Source: Onchocerca lupi
Lineage: Eukaryota; Nematoda; Chromadorea; Rhabditida; Onchocercidae
Direction: 5' to 3'
DNA length: 64,000 bases
Assembly (NCBI GenBank): GCA_028564675.1
Contig: JAOVVO010000073.1
Coordinates: 1 to 64,000 of the forward strand
Every line of letters starts with the position of its first letter. The first letter of the stretch is position 1. The position numbers and the translations under genes are program-made. The notes under the pieces were generated by a model that was given only the letters and a program-made list of their open reading frames with translations, had not been told where the DNA came from and did not search any database. This document shows, in pieces, positions 13,501-25,051 of the stretch.

Positions 13501-13949
13501 ATGCTACGTACGACGGCGTGATCCTATTACCTTGTTCATTGGCAATGATTTCCACTCGTCCATTTTTATAAACACCAACACAACTGCAAAAGATTCCTTC
13601 TCACTTTAAGAAATCATCTATCGGAAAAAATGATATTAATTAAATAACTTATCATTTGAAAAAAATAATTCACCGAAAAATTTCGAAATCATGAAAAACT
13701 GCTATCCTAAGGATTTCGCAATCAAATCAAATATTTCTCTCCAATTTTCTTCTCTAATGTCTCATTTGAATGAAAATAAATGAAAAAATTCAATAACCTG
13801 TATGTTGTACCAAGATCGATTCCAATGATGGTACCATATTTCACATCTTTTTCTTCTTTCGAATCATCTTTTTTATTTTCCTGTTTATCTCGTGAGAAAA
13901 CATCCACAATCAAAAGTGCCGCAATAAGAAATAATGGTAACGTCTTCAT
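10504..13949 (-). CDS. ER chaperone BiP (HSP70 family, KDEL)
   Basis: Endoplasmic-reticulum HSP70 (GRP78/BiP; HSP-3 and HSP-4 in C. elegans), an ATP-driven chaperone for secretory proteins. Exons are 13798-13949, 13346-13583, 12968-13256, 12335-12720, 12080-12193, 11712-11957, 11196-11465, 10897-11061 and 10504-10641. All phases match; 665 residues. The N-terminus is a signal peptide (MKTLPLFLIAALLIVDVFS). HSP70 signatures are IGIDLGTTYS (about 42-51), VFDLGGGTFDVSIL (about 233-246) and IVLVGGSTRIPKVQ (about 369-382). The interdomain linker is near 424-430, the substrate domain follows, and the C-terminus is KDEL. Introns 3 and 8 begin with GCAAGT instead of GT; GT alternatives give immediate stops. 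The chosen ATG follows a TTTCAG by three bases, so the upstream in-frame ATG at 13961 is probably removed. The promoter carries stress elements at 14.6-14.8 kb. Confidence 0.95.
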
Positions 13950-13952
13950 AGT

Positions 13953-13958
13953 CTGAAA
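13953..13958 (-). promoter_or_regulatory. Spliced-leader acceptor deciding the BiP start
   Basis: TTTCAG on the minus strand is followed by ACT and then the ATG of MKTLPLF. The ATG at 13961 overlaps this acceptor (ATGTTTCAG) and would be lost with the outron, so the mature start is 13949. Confidence 0.65.
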
Positions 13959-14606
13959 CATTCATTAATTGATTAAAAGTTAAACAAGCAGCAGCAATAG
14001 CGCTAAAATTTTCTCTTAGTTTCTAATTATATCTTTGACATTTCGTAATATTACAAATTCATATCAACTTAAAATATAGGTCAGCGATTTGATGCAAGAA
14101 ATCTAATTCATCACCATTATGTCATCTGACCGTCCCAAAACACTGATAGAACATGACGCTAATTAAACACACAGCCAAAAAATTATTGAAAAAATCATCA
14201 GCTTGCGGAAGAATAAAAATCGATTCATAGGATGCAAAATATGCAATTATTTAATATCATTTTGAGAAATATTTAATTCTATCGCCTCAAGTCCATTTCA
14301 AGCGAGAAAGAGTATGTCTTCTTTAAAAGTAGAGAGGAAAACGAATATTTAAATGCTCGTCAGCAACTCTGTTTACATATATCCCACAAAACTTCAACTT
14401 TCCTTCTATGAAATGAAAAAAAAAAAAAAAAAAACATCCGAAACTTCACACAAGCATGACAAAAAGAAGCAAACACGTGACATCTAACTCAATCAAATCA
14501 CCAAAAACCAAAACCAACCAACCAACAGGCACCAAGCAATTACCCAACAATGCACCCTCGGTGCAATCGGTTGTCTGCTACAGAGGAGGCGGGGACACGC
14601 ATCGCG

Positions 14607-14612
14607 TTTATA
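14607..14612 (-). promoter_or_regulatory. TATA box of BiP
   Basis: Minus-strand TATAAA, 28 bp gene-ward of the ERSE-like element. It predicts transcription starting around 14575-14585, giving an outron of about 630 bases before the trans-splice site. Confidence 0.5.
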
Positions 14613-14639
14613 ACAGAGTGCTTGGGAGGCGTTGCCGGA

Positions 14640-14658
14640 CGTGCTGTACGATGATTGG
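14640..14658 (-). promoter_or_regulatory. ERSE-like element (CCAAT-N9-GCACG)
   Basis: Minus strand reads CCAAT, nine bases, GCACG. The ER stress response element consensus is CCAAT-N9-CCACG, so this differs at one position. Its place upstream of BiP and next to a TATA box makes it credible as an NF-Y/ATF6-type site. Confidence 0.6.
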
Positions 14659-14672
14659 TTGGAATGGATGAG

Positions 14673-14679
14673 TGACGTC
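14673..14679 (+). promoter_or_regulatory. CRE/UPRE-like TGACGTC
   Basis: A TGACGTC core 15 bp upstream of the ERSE-like box, a typical binding core for bZIP factors of the CREB/ATF group. Confidence 0.4.
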
Positions 14680-14686
14680 GTTTTAC

Positions 14687-14693
14687 TGACGTG
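14687..14693 (+). promoter_or_regulatory. UPRE core, copy 1
   Basis: TGACGTG followed by T, matching the XBP1/ATF6 unfolded-protein-response element core. It lies in the first unit of a 51-bp imperfect tandem repeat. Confidence 0.6.
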
Positions 14694-14737
14694 TGATACA
14701 GATGCTGACGGCTTTGTCCTTCCTGATGTCGATTTAC

Positions 14738-14744
14738 TGACGTG
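14738..14744 (+). promoter_or_regulatory. UPRE core, copy 2
   Basis: A second TGACGTG in the same context (TTACTGACGTGTGATAC) 51 bp from copy 1. A degenerate third relative, TGACATGTGG, is at 14775-14784. Confidence 0.6.
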
Positions 14745-15029
14745 TGATACGGGTGCTAACGGTCTTATTCTTGCTGACATGTGGTACTGACATTGATTGT
14801 CTTTTATTTCAGTTTAGAAAATTACGCAAGCTGATGATTCTATGATTATTTATCATTGAAGCTTTAAGAAATGTTTTGTGGGCGTATCAAAGAACTGAGT
14901 TTCGTAGAAATGAGAATGTCACGTAAACAGCCACATTCTTTTAAGTTCAAATCGAAATGTCATCTTTGCTCTAATGTCCACAGATGTATTCAAGTTAATG
15001 ATTCATTCTTAAGCCATTTCTCAGCTGTG

Positions 15030-15272
15030 TTCTAGAAGGTATCAGAAAGTTAGCATTAGACAGATTTCTAGATTAGATTCGATCAAATTTGTAAAATTGC
15101 AAGGATATTACAGGGATAGCCAAAGTTTTTCTTATTAACTTTGATGTTGTGGTTCTAGAAGGTATCAGAAAGCTATCATTAAACGGATTTTTAGACTAGA
15201 TTTAATCGAATTTATAAAGCTGCAAAGACATTACAAGAGTAATCTATAGCTTTTATTAACCCTGATGTGAGT
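15030..15272. repeat. 123-bp tandem duplication
   Basis: Units start with TTCTAGAAGGTATCAGAAAG at 15030 and 15153 and stay alignable along their length, including a GATTTNTAGA segment and a TTATTAAC..TGATGT end. A weak third start lies near 15273. The divergence suggests an old duplication. Confidence 0.75.
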
Positions 15273-16323
15273 TATAAAAGGTCTTAGGTTTCTTCGTCTA
15301 ACAGTTATACGAATTTAGATTATGATTATGATCTCTGTCTTACTACTAAGGTAGATCAGAGGTCACATAATTGTTTGAGAAATGAAGATGTTTATAGACT
15401 TCGGTGTCGCGTGTTGAAGAGAAATTTGAATATTTTTGATAATCGATTTTTCCTTATTCAATTTGAAGATAATGGATTAAAATCCAAAAAAAAGAAAATG
15501 ACCGCAACATCTGAAAAAGTTTAAACTGGAAACTGAGCCGTCTGCGTTGGATTGATGCTACGTATTGCAGCTCTAATCAATTTTTGAATTGGTCAAGAAA
15601 GTTCTGTCCCAATCTTTACAGTATACCGAACATCTTAATAATTGAACTGGCCGCGCTTTCTAATGACATTCTGATTGTAAGAAGGGAAGAAAAAGTAGCC
15701 TCAAAATATGATGATTCTTGCATTTCGCTCTTTTTCCGCTGAGTCTCAAACTAAGAACTTTCGGATGACTTAAAAGCAAAAAAATGACTACGAAAGGATA
15801 TAATAACAAAAAGTTCGTTGGCTATCTCTCTAACCAAAAAAGTTGAGAGAGAAGAGAAGTAGAACTTTCCAGAATTTCCTGGATTTGTCAAAAAGTAGAA
15901 GCTTGACTTCTGTTCATATGAATTCAGATACAACAAATATGCGAGCAAGAAAATTGCAATTTGGCATCGTGTAATCATTATGGTTTATTGATCACTTGAA
16001 ATAACGGTTGCTTTTGAAAGATGAATACTCAATAAGTGAAAGTTTTAAATGTTTAAATTTGTTTTTATTAATCCACGCGGGCAATATTTAAGAAATACAC
16101 TTAGGTCGGGAAAAGTATACTTTGAACTCTCATCAGTCGTTATTCAACTCTTTTCAACTTTTATCACATGCACACAAAAGATATGAATTTAATCATAGTT
16201 TGCTGCACAGAATTGAAGAATAAAAACAAAGGATATAGTTTAACGATGGGATCAAAATATTATGAGAAATATTCCCGCCAGGAAAAAAGGACACAAATAA
16301 AATAACGAATATTTGGCAGAATA

Positions 16324-16364
16324 ACACTTTTGTCGACGTTTCTTCCTGATTGTGACAAAAGTGT
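16324..16364. repeat. Perfect 11-bp inverted repeat with 19-nt loop
   Basis: ACACTTTTGTC at 16324-16334 pairs with GACAAAAGTGT at 16354-16364. It is isolated from any gene I can support and could be a palindrome remnant of a small transposon or an RNA hairpin. Confidence 0.6.
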
Positions 16365-16995
16365 AGGAGTGAATTTTGTTTTTCAGTTCTCACAGGTTTC
16401 TTCAGTTTTCTTATCTCATTCACTCGAAAACGAACCTCGAACTTGGATAATTAAACTTTATAAGAGAAATAGATAATACAACAATGGGCATAACGATTAC
16501 AATATCAAACATATCAATAAAGCAATTTAATGACGATATCATAATCCAAAGAAAGAGAGAAACTAAATTAAGTCTGACATATTCAATCACCCCATCTTGT
16601 GGTAGCATATCCTTTGATCCTATGCTCAGGACCCTCTTATTTATAGAAGGATCCTGATGGAGTTTGATCTACGAGAAAGCGCCTTTATTAGCACGCTTTT
16701 GTTGGCGCATGACCTAAACTATAATACAGAACAAAGGTTATAAAGTCATTTGACCTAAGAACAAAGAAACAAATCCATACATCCGATAAGAGTTACAAAT
16801 CATTTGATTCAAGAATAAAGATAACTCCTAGGTACTCTTCGCGATCTCAGCGAAGATAAATAAAATGACGAATGTTCTAAGAAAAATAGCAAAAAAAGGC
16901 AACAAATGAATAATGTTAAACGAGCGGCTATGGTATGATCTCGATGATCAAATAGGATCTGAACTGTCGAAATGCTATCAATCAGTTATTGCAAT

Positions 16996-18830
16996 TTATT
17001 TAAATTTGCTAAATGCGGCATAATTATGTGCTTTCTGATAAAGCTCATTGACCAGCAACAATGAGTTAATTTCTTCGTTTCTGCATTCAACAAATTTTTT
17101 CTCCGGTAACTGTTTGATACTATCACACAACGGTGTGCTTCCAGCATGCCTGTAAACAATTCCGTTAATTGGATCCGCATTATCTAATGAAGAAATGGCT
17201 TAATTGGATAATTATTCATTGGCATAATAACTTCCCATATCATTCCCTCTTCTCACTCTCTTAGCTTTCTCTCAAGATATATGATAATTATGTGATAATA
17301 ATATCAATTTGTTTCTCACTAATGCCTTGTATGCGTTGTATGCGACATAATTAATGGGCATAATAACTATACACTAATATTATCAAGTGAATAACTTTTT
17401 TGTTCACTTCATGAAAACAGAAAACATACTTCGTGGTCCCAAAATTAATCCGAATTAATCCGTAGAACAAATTAAAATGATAACCAAAAAAGGCAAGAAC
17501 ACTTAGAAGGACACAAAGTGAAAGTACGACGAATACAGGTATATGATACAACCAATGAAGTTTACTAATAAATGATTGTAGAAATTCACCAAGTGCTCCT
17601 CCGAACTGCAAAACAACCTTGTTTTTTCGAAAAAACAAAATAATGACTGGCGACAAGTTATGTACTCTATTTCTTTTTAATCTACTCAATAGGATGGAAA
17701 TAACATTTCACCGTTTAAATCTGATATGTCATTCAACAATTTTATGATTTTACTTTACATATCATTATCATTTATCAATTTGATAACTATCCTATTCATT
17801 GCTGTGTATATAACCGATTCGCTTAAAACATGATAACTAAATATGTGTCACTTCAAATTATATTCGTTTTCATCTACGATGCTGATAAAACTTTCATAAA
17901 CTTCTAGTTAAGAACTTTCTTAATACTTTTAATGATAACTTATTAATCTTGCATTAAAACATTCGAAAATATAGTACAGCATAAGTAATGTTATAATAAA
18001 AACGAAACTTTACCATTGATGTGATTAAAACCAGTATATCCTTGAGTAATGTTCCAGAAACATGCAAAACATTCAGCTGCCAAAAAATATTGCTTTGAAG
18101 AGCTTCATAATACTCGGAACATGAATGTGACGATAATGGACCAATGAACCAGAGGAAACTCTTCAAAAAAATACAGACAAACAAAATGAACGGTTTATAC
18201 CACTTTTTGCTATTCTTCAGGAAAAGACTAATGGGTGTAATCTGGAATCAAGCATTTGTAAAGAATTGATGAAAAGACCGGCGACAGTACAATCCATTTC
18301 TATCAGAACACAAGCACAATGTCTACAGAAATATTAAATAAAAGTTAAATAAACATAAGTAATAGGAATTTCTCTTTTCCAATTTCATCGATTCCTTTCT
18401 AGAAGCAAAATTTACCATGCAATCTATCGGTGAACCTCTATCAAGAATCATTTTTCGAGTTGCTATACCTTTGCTATAGAGTCTGACAAGTTGAAAAATG
18501 AGTGAACTGAAAATATTCATATAAAAAAAATAAACAGTAAGTATGTTGCACGCTTTCTTCGTTAACAAATCACTCTGCGTGTTAGTAAATTTAGGAAAAT
18601 GGCATTGTTAGAAAAAATTACAAAAACATTATTAATAAAGATACAATACGCAATTTAAACTACCTGGCAATGGCGAATGCAATCATATTGCAAGCAGTCG
18701 AACATAAATGACGGGACAACAAGAGGCGTACAACAATAAATACACTTCCAATGAATACAATCCAAACTCCATAAAAAATTATGAATTGGAGAAACATATA
18801 GCCGGACGAGAGAAATGATTGGAGAATCAT
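16996..18830 (-). CDS. CLCC1-like multi-pass membrane protein
   Basis: Probable chloride channel CLIC-like protein (CLCC1/MCLC family, an ER-membrane anion channel in vertebrates). Exons are 18664-18830, 18416-18506, 18014-18241, 17430-17605 and 16996-17149. All phases match; 271 residues. The resemblance rests on a cysteine-containing CSEYYEALQ segment followed by GEFLQSFISK..YHIPVFVVLSL, which parallels C..YYE..L and GEFIKAL..LHLPVLI in CLCC1. There are at least three hydrophobic segments (about 13-37, 107-125, 192-216). The start ATG is two bases after TATTCCAG, probably a spliced-leader acceptor. It is shorter than human CLCC1, without the long tail. It follows DcpS and RPC10 on the same strand. 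Exon structure is firmer than the family call. Confidence 0.6.
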
Positions 18831-19427
18831 GCCTGGAATAAATACATTTCTCTCACACTTAATTTCAGAAAAAAAAAAGGAAAAAGTCATTTGTAATTCT
18901 CAATAAACCATGGAAAGTCCAACTGAAGAATAAAATTTGAGTGCCAACAATATTAGTCCTCTTTTAAATTTTTTCAATCGCAACATTATTAAACCTAAAA
19001 GATCACAAATCAATTGATTGATCTTTGTAACTTTTGTCTAATTTTAGTTTCTTCCTCTCTCTGTAAACTCAATCGAAAAAAACCTAACCGAAAATAGCAG
19101 ATTTAGGTCTATTATTTTGTATAATTCAATTTAAAAAGTCTCATTTTCAGTATCTTAATAATCCTTAAATTCAAGTCTGTTAAAATATAGTATATTAATT
19201 GAAAAAAAAGTATTTCCAATGTATTTATTATCAATGAATAGTTTGCTGAATACTATTTGCTAATCAAAAATAATATGATGTATTGTCTTGTGTCAAGATA
19301 TCAACAATATTACATCTTCAGAAAAAAGACTTCATGAAATGTTTCGTTTATTTCAGCGATAAGCTGACAACTTAACAATCAATTTAATGACAAGAAAAAT
19401 CTACAACATTTTCACATACCTATATGA

Positions 19428-20189
19428 TTATTCTTTCCAACGATGTGCACATTCCGAATTAGCACAACGATAGAAAACAGTCATTGGCTCATCAGCACTA
19501 CGCGTTTGCAGTTGCATAAAATATGCTCGATCACCAGAACAACGAGGACAACGTTCTGTAATAGCAAAGTAAGGAAAGAAAGACATAGAAAATATGTACT
19601 TTTAATGTATGTCCTTTTTAACAAAAATATCCTTCAAAAAAATTTAAAATTTACCGTCCGTAATTTGAGCGTTCTCCCAGGCACTAGGACCACCGAGCAC
19701 TTCGTCCAAATCTTTAAGCTTCGGATAATGCCGACTTCTTATCTGCAACTTTTCCAATTTTGAAGAAAAAAACTTCTCAAGACAAATTAGTTCCAAAACT
19801 TTACTTGTTTTCAAAAAAGAAAAGATAAATCTAATACGAAAAAATAGTGAAAAAGTATAAATTCTATGCCGAACCGTACAGAACAGTGGATAAAACACCA
19901 AATTCAAACTATTTTATTTAGATGAATAAAAAAACGCATTTCAATATGCTCGTTCATTTAAAGCAAGTCTAACAGCGGCCATAATAAAAAGAAAAAGCTA
20001 TTAGAAAAATGAAAACAATAAACTTAGAAATTTTAATCAAAGATTATTACTAACAATACCCTCAAGTAAAAAACTAACAATTTTTGTAACTGGATGTACG
20101 TATGGACAATTATGACAGTTGAACTGATAGCAATTTGAACCTTCCTCAACTTGCAAGGATGAACCACATTCCGGGCAAAACAGCAACAT
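19428..20189 (-). CDS. RNA polymerase III subunit RPC10 (POLR3K)
   Basis: TFIIS-like small subunit of RNA polymerase III (RPC10/Rpc11), needed for intrinsic transcript cleavage and termination. Exons are 20079-20189, 19655-19742 and 19428-19555, in phase. The 108 residues equal the human length. The N-terminal zinc ribbon uses C5, C8, C25 and C28; the C-terminal ribbon uses C69, C72, C97 and C102. The second ribbon holds the invariant QTRSADEPMT loop whose Asp-Glu pair (88-89) is the catalytic hairpin in this family. The middle KLKDLDEVLGG..AWEN block is also conserved. A minus-strand TTATAG (20196-20201) just upstream may accept the spliced leader. It lies 703 bp downstream of DcpS and 598 bp upstream of the CLCC1-like gene. 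Confidence 0.95.
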
Positions 20190-20891
20190 ATATTTCTATA
20201 AATAATGCCATTAGAATAATTACATTAGAGTGATTTCTTAATAACGATAATGACTAATAAGCAAATGAAAATTATTAAAAACTAAAAATCAAAGTAAAAG
20301 CGGGTGAAACTGCTGATAAAAAACCAATTAAATCAAACAGTTAAATCCCTTATGTTTGAAATCTCACAGGTTAGAAACCTCAGATGCACGTGAATCAAGC
20401 ACCAATATATTCTTTATTGCAAGATCATTATTATTATTAAATCAAACAAAAAACAATATTTTGAAACTACTCTTTGCAAGATTATTTATATAAGAATTTA
20501 TTAATTAAATCTAATAATTAAATAATCAATATTTCGAACGACCACTTAACTAAGAAGGAAACTGAATAAATAAAAAATTAAAAGCATTCACATTATAAAG
20601 GAAAACATCTAATATCTCCAAAAAATGACAATGACAATGTCAAATACAATAAAATATAGTTTTTTCAATTTGAATTGAGATCGTTATACATAAAAAACAA
20701 AAAACACAGAATAGAATTTTTCTACAATGTGATAAGCAATCAAACATGCCAATATCAGTGCAGAGTTCTACGTATAAAGCAAAATCAAATGACAGAAGAA
20801 ATCACTGAAAAAATATTCATTGCTAAGATCAAAGGTTCCAATCAAACGAGTAAACAAAAATCAATTACTATACAAACAGGAAAATTAGATG

Positions 20892-23800
20892 TCACCATTG
20901 ATATGTGTCACGATATAACTTCAGCAGTGGACTGTTCTCTTTCAAAATAAAAGTCAGCGTAGAACGTTGATAATAGTCGGGAATCAATTTTATGTTGTTG
21001 ATTACATCCTCCAGCAGATAGGCCTTAAAGCGGAAGAAAACAAAGATCAATTAATAAAGAGAATTATCACAATGATCTAATTTTTCCGTATTTAAAGATA
21101 TAAAAAAAAAATTCAACCCAAACATACAGTAGAGCTAAATGAAAAATAAGGAACTGTGATAATGTGATAATGGTTATTAATATCAATACTGTGATAATGG
21201 TTATTAATATCAACAAAGAATCTATCCCGAAATATATCTCAGTTTTATTTTACCATTACATTTCGATTCGCAGTTCTTAATAAACAATTGAATCAAAGAT
21301 AGGAATTGGGCAGTACTTTATAATATACAATAGAGCTGGATGAAGAATTACAAGTCTTCAAAATTCTTGTATTCGATTTCTCGAATTTCTGATCTTTTCC
21401 TATGAAGAATTATCAGTAAGAATCAAAATTCAAAAAACAAACCATTGCGACACCACTGGCAGGTGCATCATATGATACATGGATGAAATGAACATGTAAA
21501 TGATAGAAGGATGGCTGATAGTGAAAATAAGCTCGAATCTGAAGAATGAATAAACTCGGATTCTTTTTTTTTCTTTACATTAGAAATAATATTTACAAAG
21601 AATTATCAGAGAAAATGAACCTATTAAGCATTACTTTGGTGCTTCATTTTTTCATCTAAATAACAGAATGGTCCATAGATGATAATTAAAATTGATTTTT
21701 GACTCTGCACAAGAAAAAGTCATAAGGTTTATAATCTGATGAGTATATATTTGGGCTGTAGAAAGGTTAGTATGATCAAGAACTCTTTGTATACCAGGAA
21801 TTCTTTTTCTTTTTAAAGAGAAAACCATAAATTATCGTTCGACTTCGTCAGAATTAAAAAATCCAATAAAAAGCAATGGAAATAATACAGATACGAGTTG
21901 ACTTGGTGAGATTTGGCTCAAAATTTCACAGTGCCACATTGACACTCAAGTTATAATGTCAAAATCAATTCTGCATTGTGTATGTTCTATTTTATAAACC
22001 TAACTATTACTTTGTCTGCTACAAGATGAAAAATTAAGAAATTCTAAATTGTGAGCCGATTATGAAACTATATCCTATATTTACAAATTACCTGATGTTT
22101 ATCAATGCCATATTTTTCTTTAATTGCCATATAACTTTTTTGACATATATTCTCCAACAGTGGAAGATCATTGGCAGTTAAATCCCTGAAAAGGAGAAAA
22201 GTGATGCGTTTTAGTATGCCAGTAAAACAAGAAAAACCACATTAAATAACACAGTTTCTCTGAACTAGTCGATTTTTGAAATTAAAAACAAAAAATGAAG
22301 AAAATAAAAAGGAAGAAAAAAAAAATCCCTGGAAAAAAATGAAGAAAAAAAAATTTCAGGAAAAATGAAGAAAATAAAATAACCCATATTTTCAGATTCA
22401 ATAAAGCGAAAACTAAAATGAGGAATACTTAAAAAAAGATCTTAAAACTATCCAAGGAATTCTTAGCATCAAATTGAAAAATTTTTGATTTTTTTTAAAA
22501 TTTCCAATTCCAATACAGTTTTACTTCTCACTGACTGACCCGGCTATCGTCGAACTCTATCATTTCATGCTATGCATGATGAAACATCTTTACTAAAACA
22601 TGAAATCATACTACTTATACCCTATCATTTCTCAGCAGTTATAAGAACAAACGAATAATGGTCAGAAAAATAGAATATTTAAACTACCGAATGGATTTAA
22701 TCCCTTTTCGCCTGATGATTGCCAAGACATAAAGATTTGCCAAATTCTCGCCATCCCATTTAAGATCTGGAGCAAGCACAAAACCATTATGTGGATCTAC
22801 ATCATCGAAAATAATACGATCCACTTCGGCTTTATGCTCCAATAAATTAAAAATCCACTAAAAGCAAAAGTAAAGGTAAGTGAGATTCCACTATATATAC
22901 TACAAATTAATTTTCATTTGAATTTCTGATAATTGGGAAACTTGAATTAAGAAAATCGAGAATTCTTTATTTAAAAGAACACCTTAAGTGTGAACTGATG
23001 TTCTTCCAGATAAGGCAAAGTGATGGACTTGTAATCATCCGGTGTTTCATGAATGACATGTCGTTTCTGATCCCGATACTTCGCAATATGCTTTTCGGTA
23101 CATGGATTTATTAATGTCGTCTTGATCCCTTATGTATATTTTTTATACCTATTTATCTTAGAGATCTCTAATTTTGATTAAATCGACTGCTTAATCAAAA
23201 CAAGGGAAAAATAATTGTAACTCATCCAGAAATTGTACTTGGGCACTTTCTGAGCAGGAAAAATTACTATCAAATAGTAATTATAAAAGCATCATACAAG
23301 TTCTGAAAATTCCTTAGCTTGGTAATCACAAGATCATCAAGTTCAGATAATCTAGAGAAAACGATCAGAGATGAAAATGAAGAAAAAATGATTGTACCAG
23401 CAAACTTCTCTGGTGGAAATAAAACATGATTTGAATATATGTCATTCGTTGATAAAGTTTTCAATGAACACTGCGAAACAATTGCATTCCAATCCTGCTT
23501 ATTCACAGGAAAAGGAGTCCGCTCCACAATCAGAATAGCTTGATTACTAGAGTCATTCACATCCAAAAGCACAAAAGCTATCTGAAATAGAATCAATTTT
23601 GACAATAACATTTAATAAAAAGAAAAAAGTTCCATAAAATTTTATGAAGTTCAAGATTCTTGATGATTTCTGAATTTTATTCAAATACTTTCCAAAAGTC
23701 CAACCACAATTAAAAAGTTTTAAATTGATTTTTCTCGATTTAATATTTTGTAGAAGCTGTTTTAGATGAATGACATTGTCATTTGTTCGATGCATGGAAG

Positions 23801-24105
23801 ATTTCACAGCATTTTGGAGAAAAAAAAAATGCGATATAATAAAATAAATAAGACTTGACAACGTTTTAAATATACAAATTCTTTTTTCAAAAGGTAACAA
23901 TTTGATGATTGATTTGATTCAGCATTTCAATTGATTTGATTCAACACTTCATTTGACTTATTATATTCTAGTAAAAAAAAAGGACTACCTTGCGGGAGGC
24001 ATCTTCAGCAAGTATTTCCTTGAATCTAAAAGTTCCCATGTTAATTAATTCTTCTGTATCGTTACCGGTATTTTGATCGCCATCAACTGCCATAGAGACA
24101 TCCAT
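20892..24105 (-). CDS. Scavenger mRNA-decapping enzyme DcpS
   Basis: HIT-family pyrophosphatase that hydrolyses capped oligonucleotides left after 3'-5' mRNA decay; in nematodes DcpS is known to act on both monomethyl and trimethyl (spliced-leader) caps. Exons are 23989-24105, 23398-23581, 22983-23128, 22688-22857, 22092-22185, 21443-21538 and 20892-21023. All phases match; 312 residues. N-terminal DcpS landmarks are ILIVERTPF and STNDIYSNHVLFPP. The C-terminal HIT triad is YHLHVHF, with histidines 250, 252 and 254; the middle one should be the nucleophile. Also present is GFVLAPDLKW, near the cap-binding hinge. The acceptor of exon 3 (CATAAG) is weak. Three ATGs lie within 12 bases after TCTATAG; I chose the one in frame with the family. 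Confidence 0.93.
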
Positions 24106-25014
24106 ATCATCTATAGAACAAATGAAATCTGCTTCTTTTCTGAACAAATTTTATCTCATCAATGAACAAAACACGCTAATATTTTCATTTAATTTTTATT
24201 TGATGTTATGAGAAATAATTTCAAGCAATAATTCGTAACTTATATTTCCCGAAAAAAAAATATCAAAATATGCAAAAATTAATTAGGTGCTGAGACAATG
24301 TACTTCACTGTCCGAACTTTTAAATAATTCATGAGCATGAGACCGCCTATTTCATCCAACAATCCACTTGTTGTAATGTCATAGTTGAGAGGTCAATAAA
24401 TTTGGACTTGGTCATGACCTCAATGTTCAAGATGACCGATCAGCGCACAATTTGCTTGTTTCTTTTCAAACAGTGCAACACTCTTTTTTTGAATACACGG
24501 ATACCTTCGCCTACCATCACCAATTTTTTTTTAATTTAATTCAACACCTTTTTCTTTATGCTTACATGCAGTTCACAATATCAATCCACAAAAGTCCAAT
24601 GCAAATATGCAAAATATGCTAGGACAAACCAGTCTTTACAAGCAAAAGTAGTACTAACTTCCTACCACAATTGCTAGAGATTTGATTTTCCTAAGAAACT
24701 TACATTTTATCCGTACTTAACTCAGAAACTTACTCCTATATATTCGGAGACATAGCTTTTCGCATGCACTGCACCATATTATAGAAATGAGGATTAATCC
24801 CTAAGTTAAAGTTACTTTTCACCATAATTTTCAATATGATCAAGTCTATCTCCCAACCTTCCTTTGACTTTTTTTTTTAGCAAGCATTGCTCAGTTCAGC
24901 ATAATTTTGAAATAAGCTTAAAAAGATATGTAACAGTACCTGAAAATAATGTATATAACTAACATTTTGATGATTCGTCCATATATTAAAACAAAATAAT
25001 GTATTTTATATTAG

Positions 25015-25051
<37 letters not shown>

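Larger units (their letters stand above)
14684..14785. repeat. 51-bp imperfect tandem repeat carrying UPRE
   Basis: Two units begin TTACTGACGTGTGATAC at 14683 and 14734. Each continues with a GNTGCTNACGG-type segment and ends near TGANNTG. The duplication multiplies the bZIP site upstream of BiP. Confidence 0.7.
14786..16995. other. Intergenic with tandem duplication and hairpin
   Basis: No gene supported between the BiP promoter and the CLCC1-like 3' end. It contains a 123-bp tandem duplication (15030-15272) and a perfect 11-bp inverted repeat (16324-16364). Minus-strand ORFs at 15751-15978, 16193-16423 and 16420-16608 are hydrophobic and AT-driven with no splice pattern. Confidence 0.45.

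Noticed and set aside
14456..14780. ORFs on both strands in the BiP promoter
   Set aside because: The minus ORF only mirrors the 51-bp tandem repeat; the region is better explained as promoter.
18242..18318. Extra exon in the CLCC1-like gene after ATTTCTGTAG
   Set aside because: Its only donor is weak, the resulting intron would be under 40 nt, and the phase fails with the next exon.
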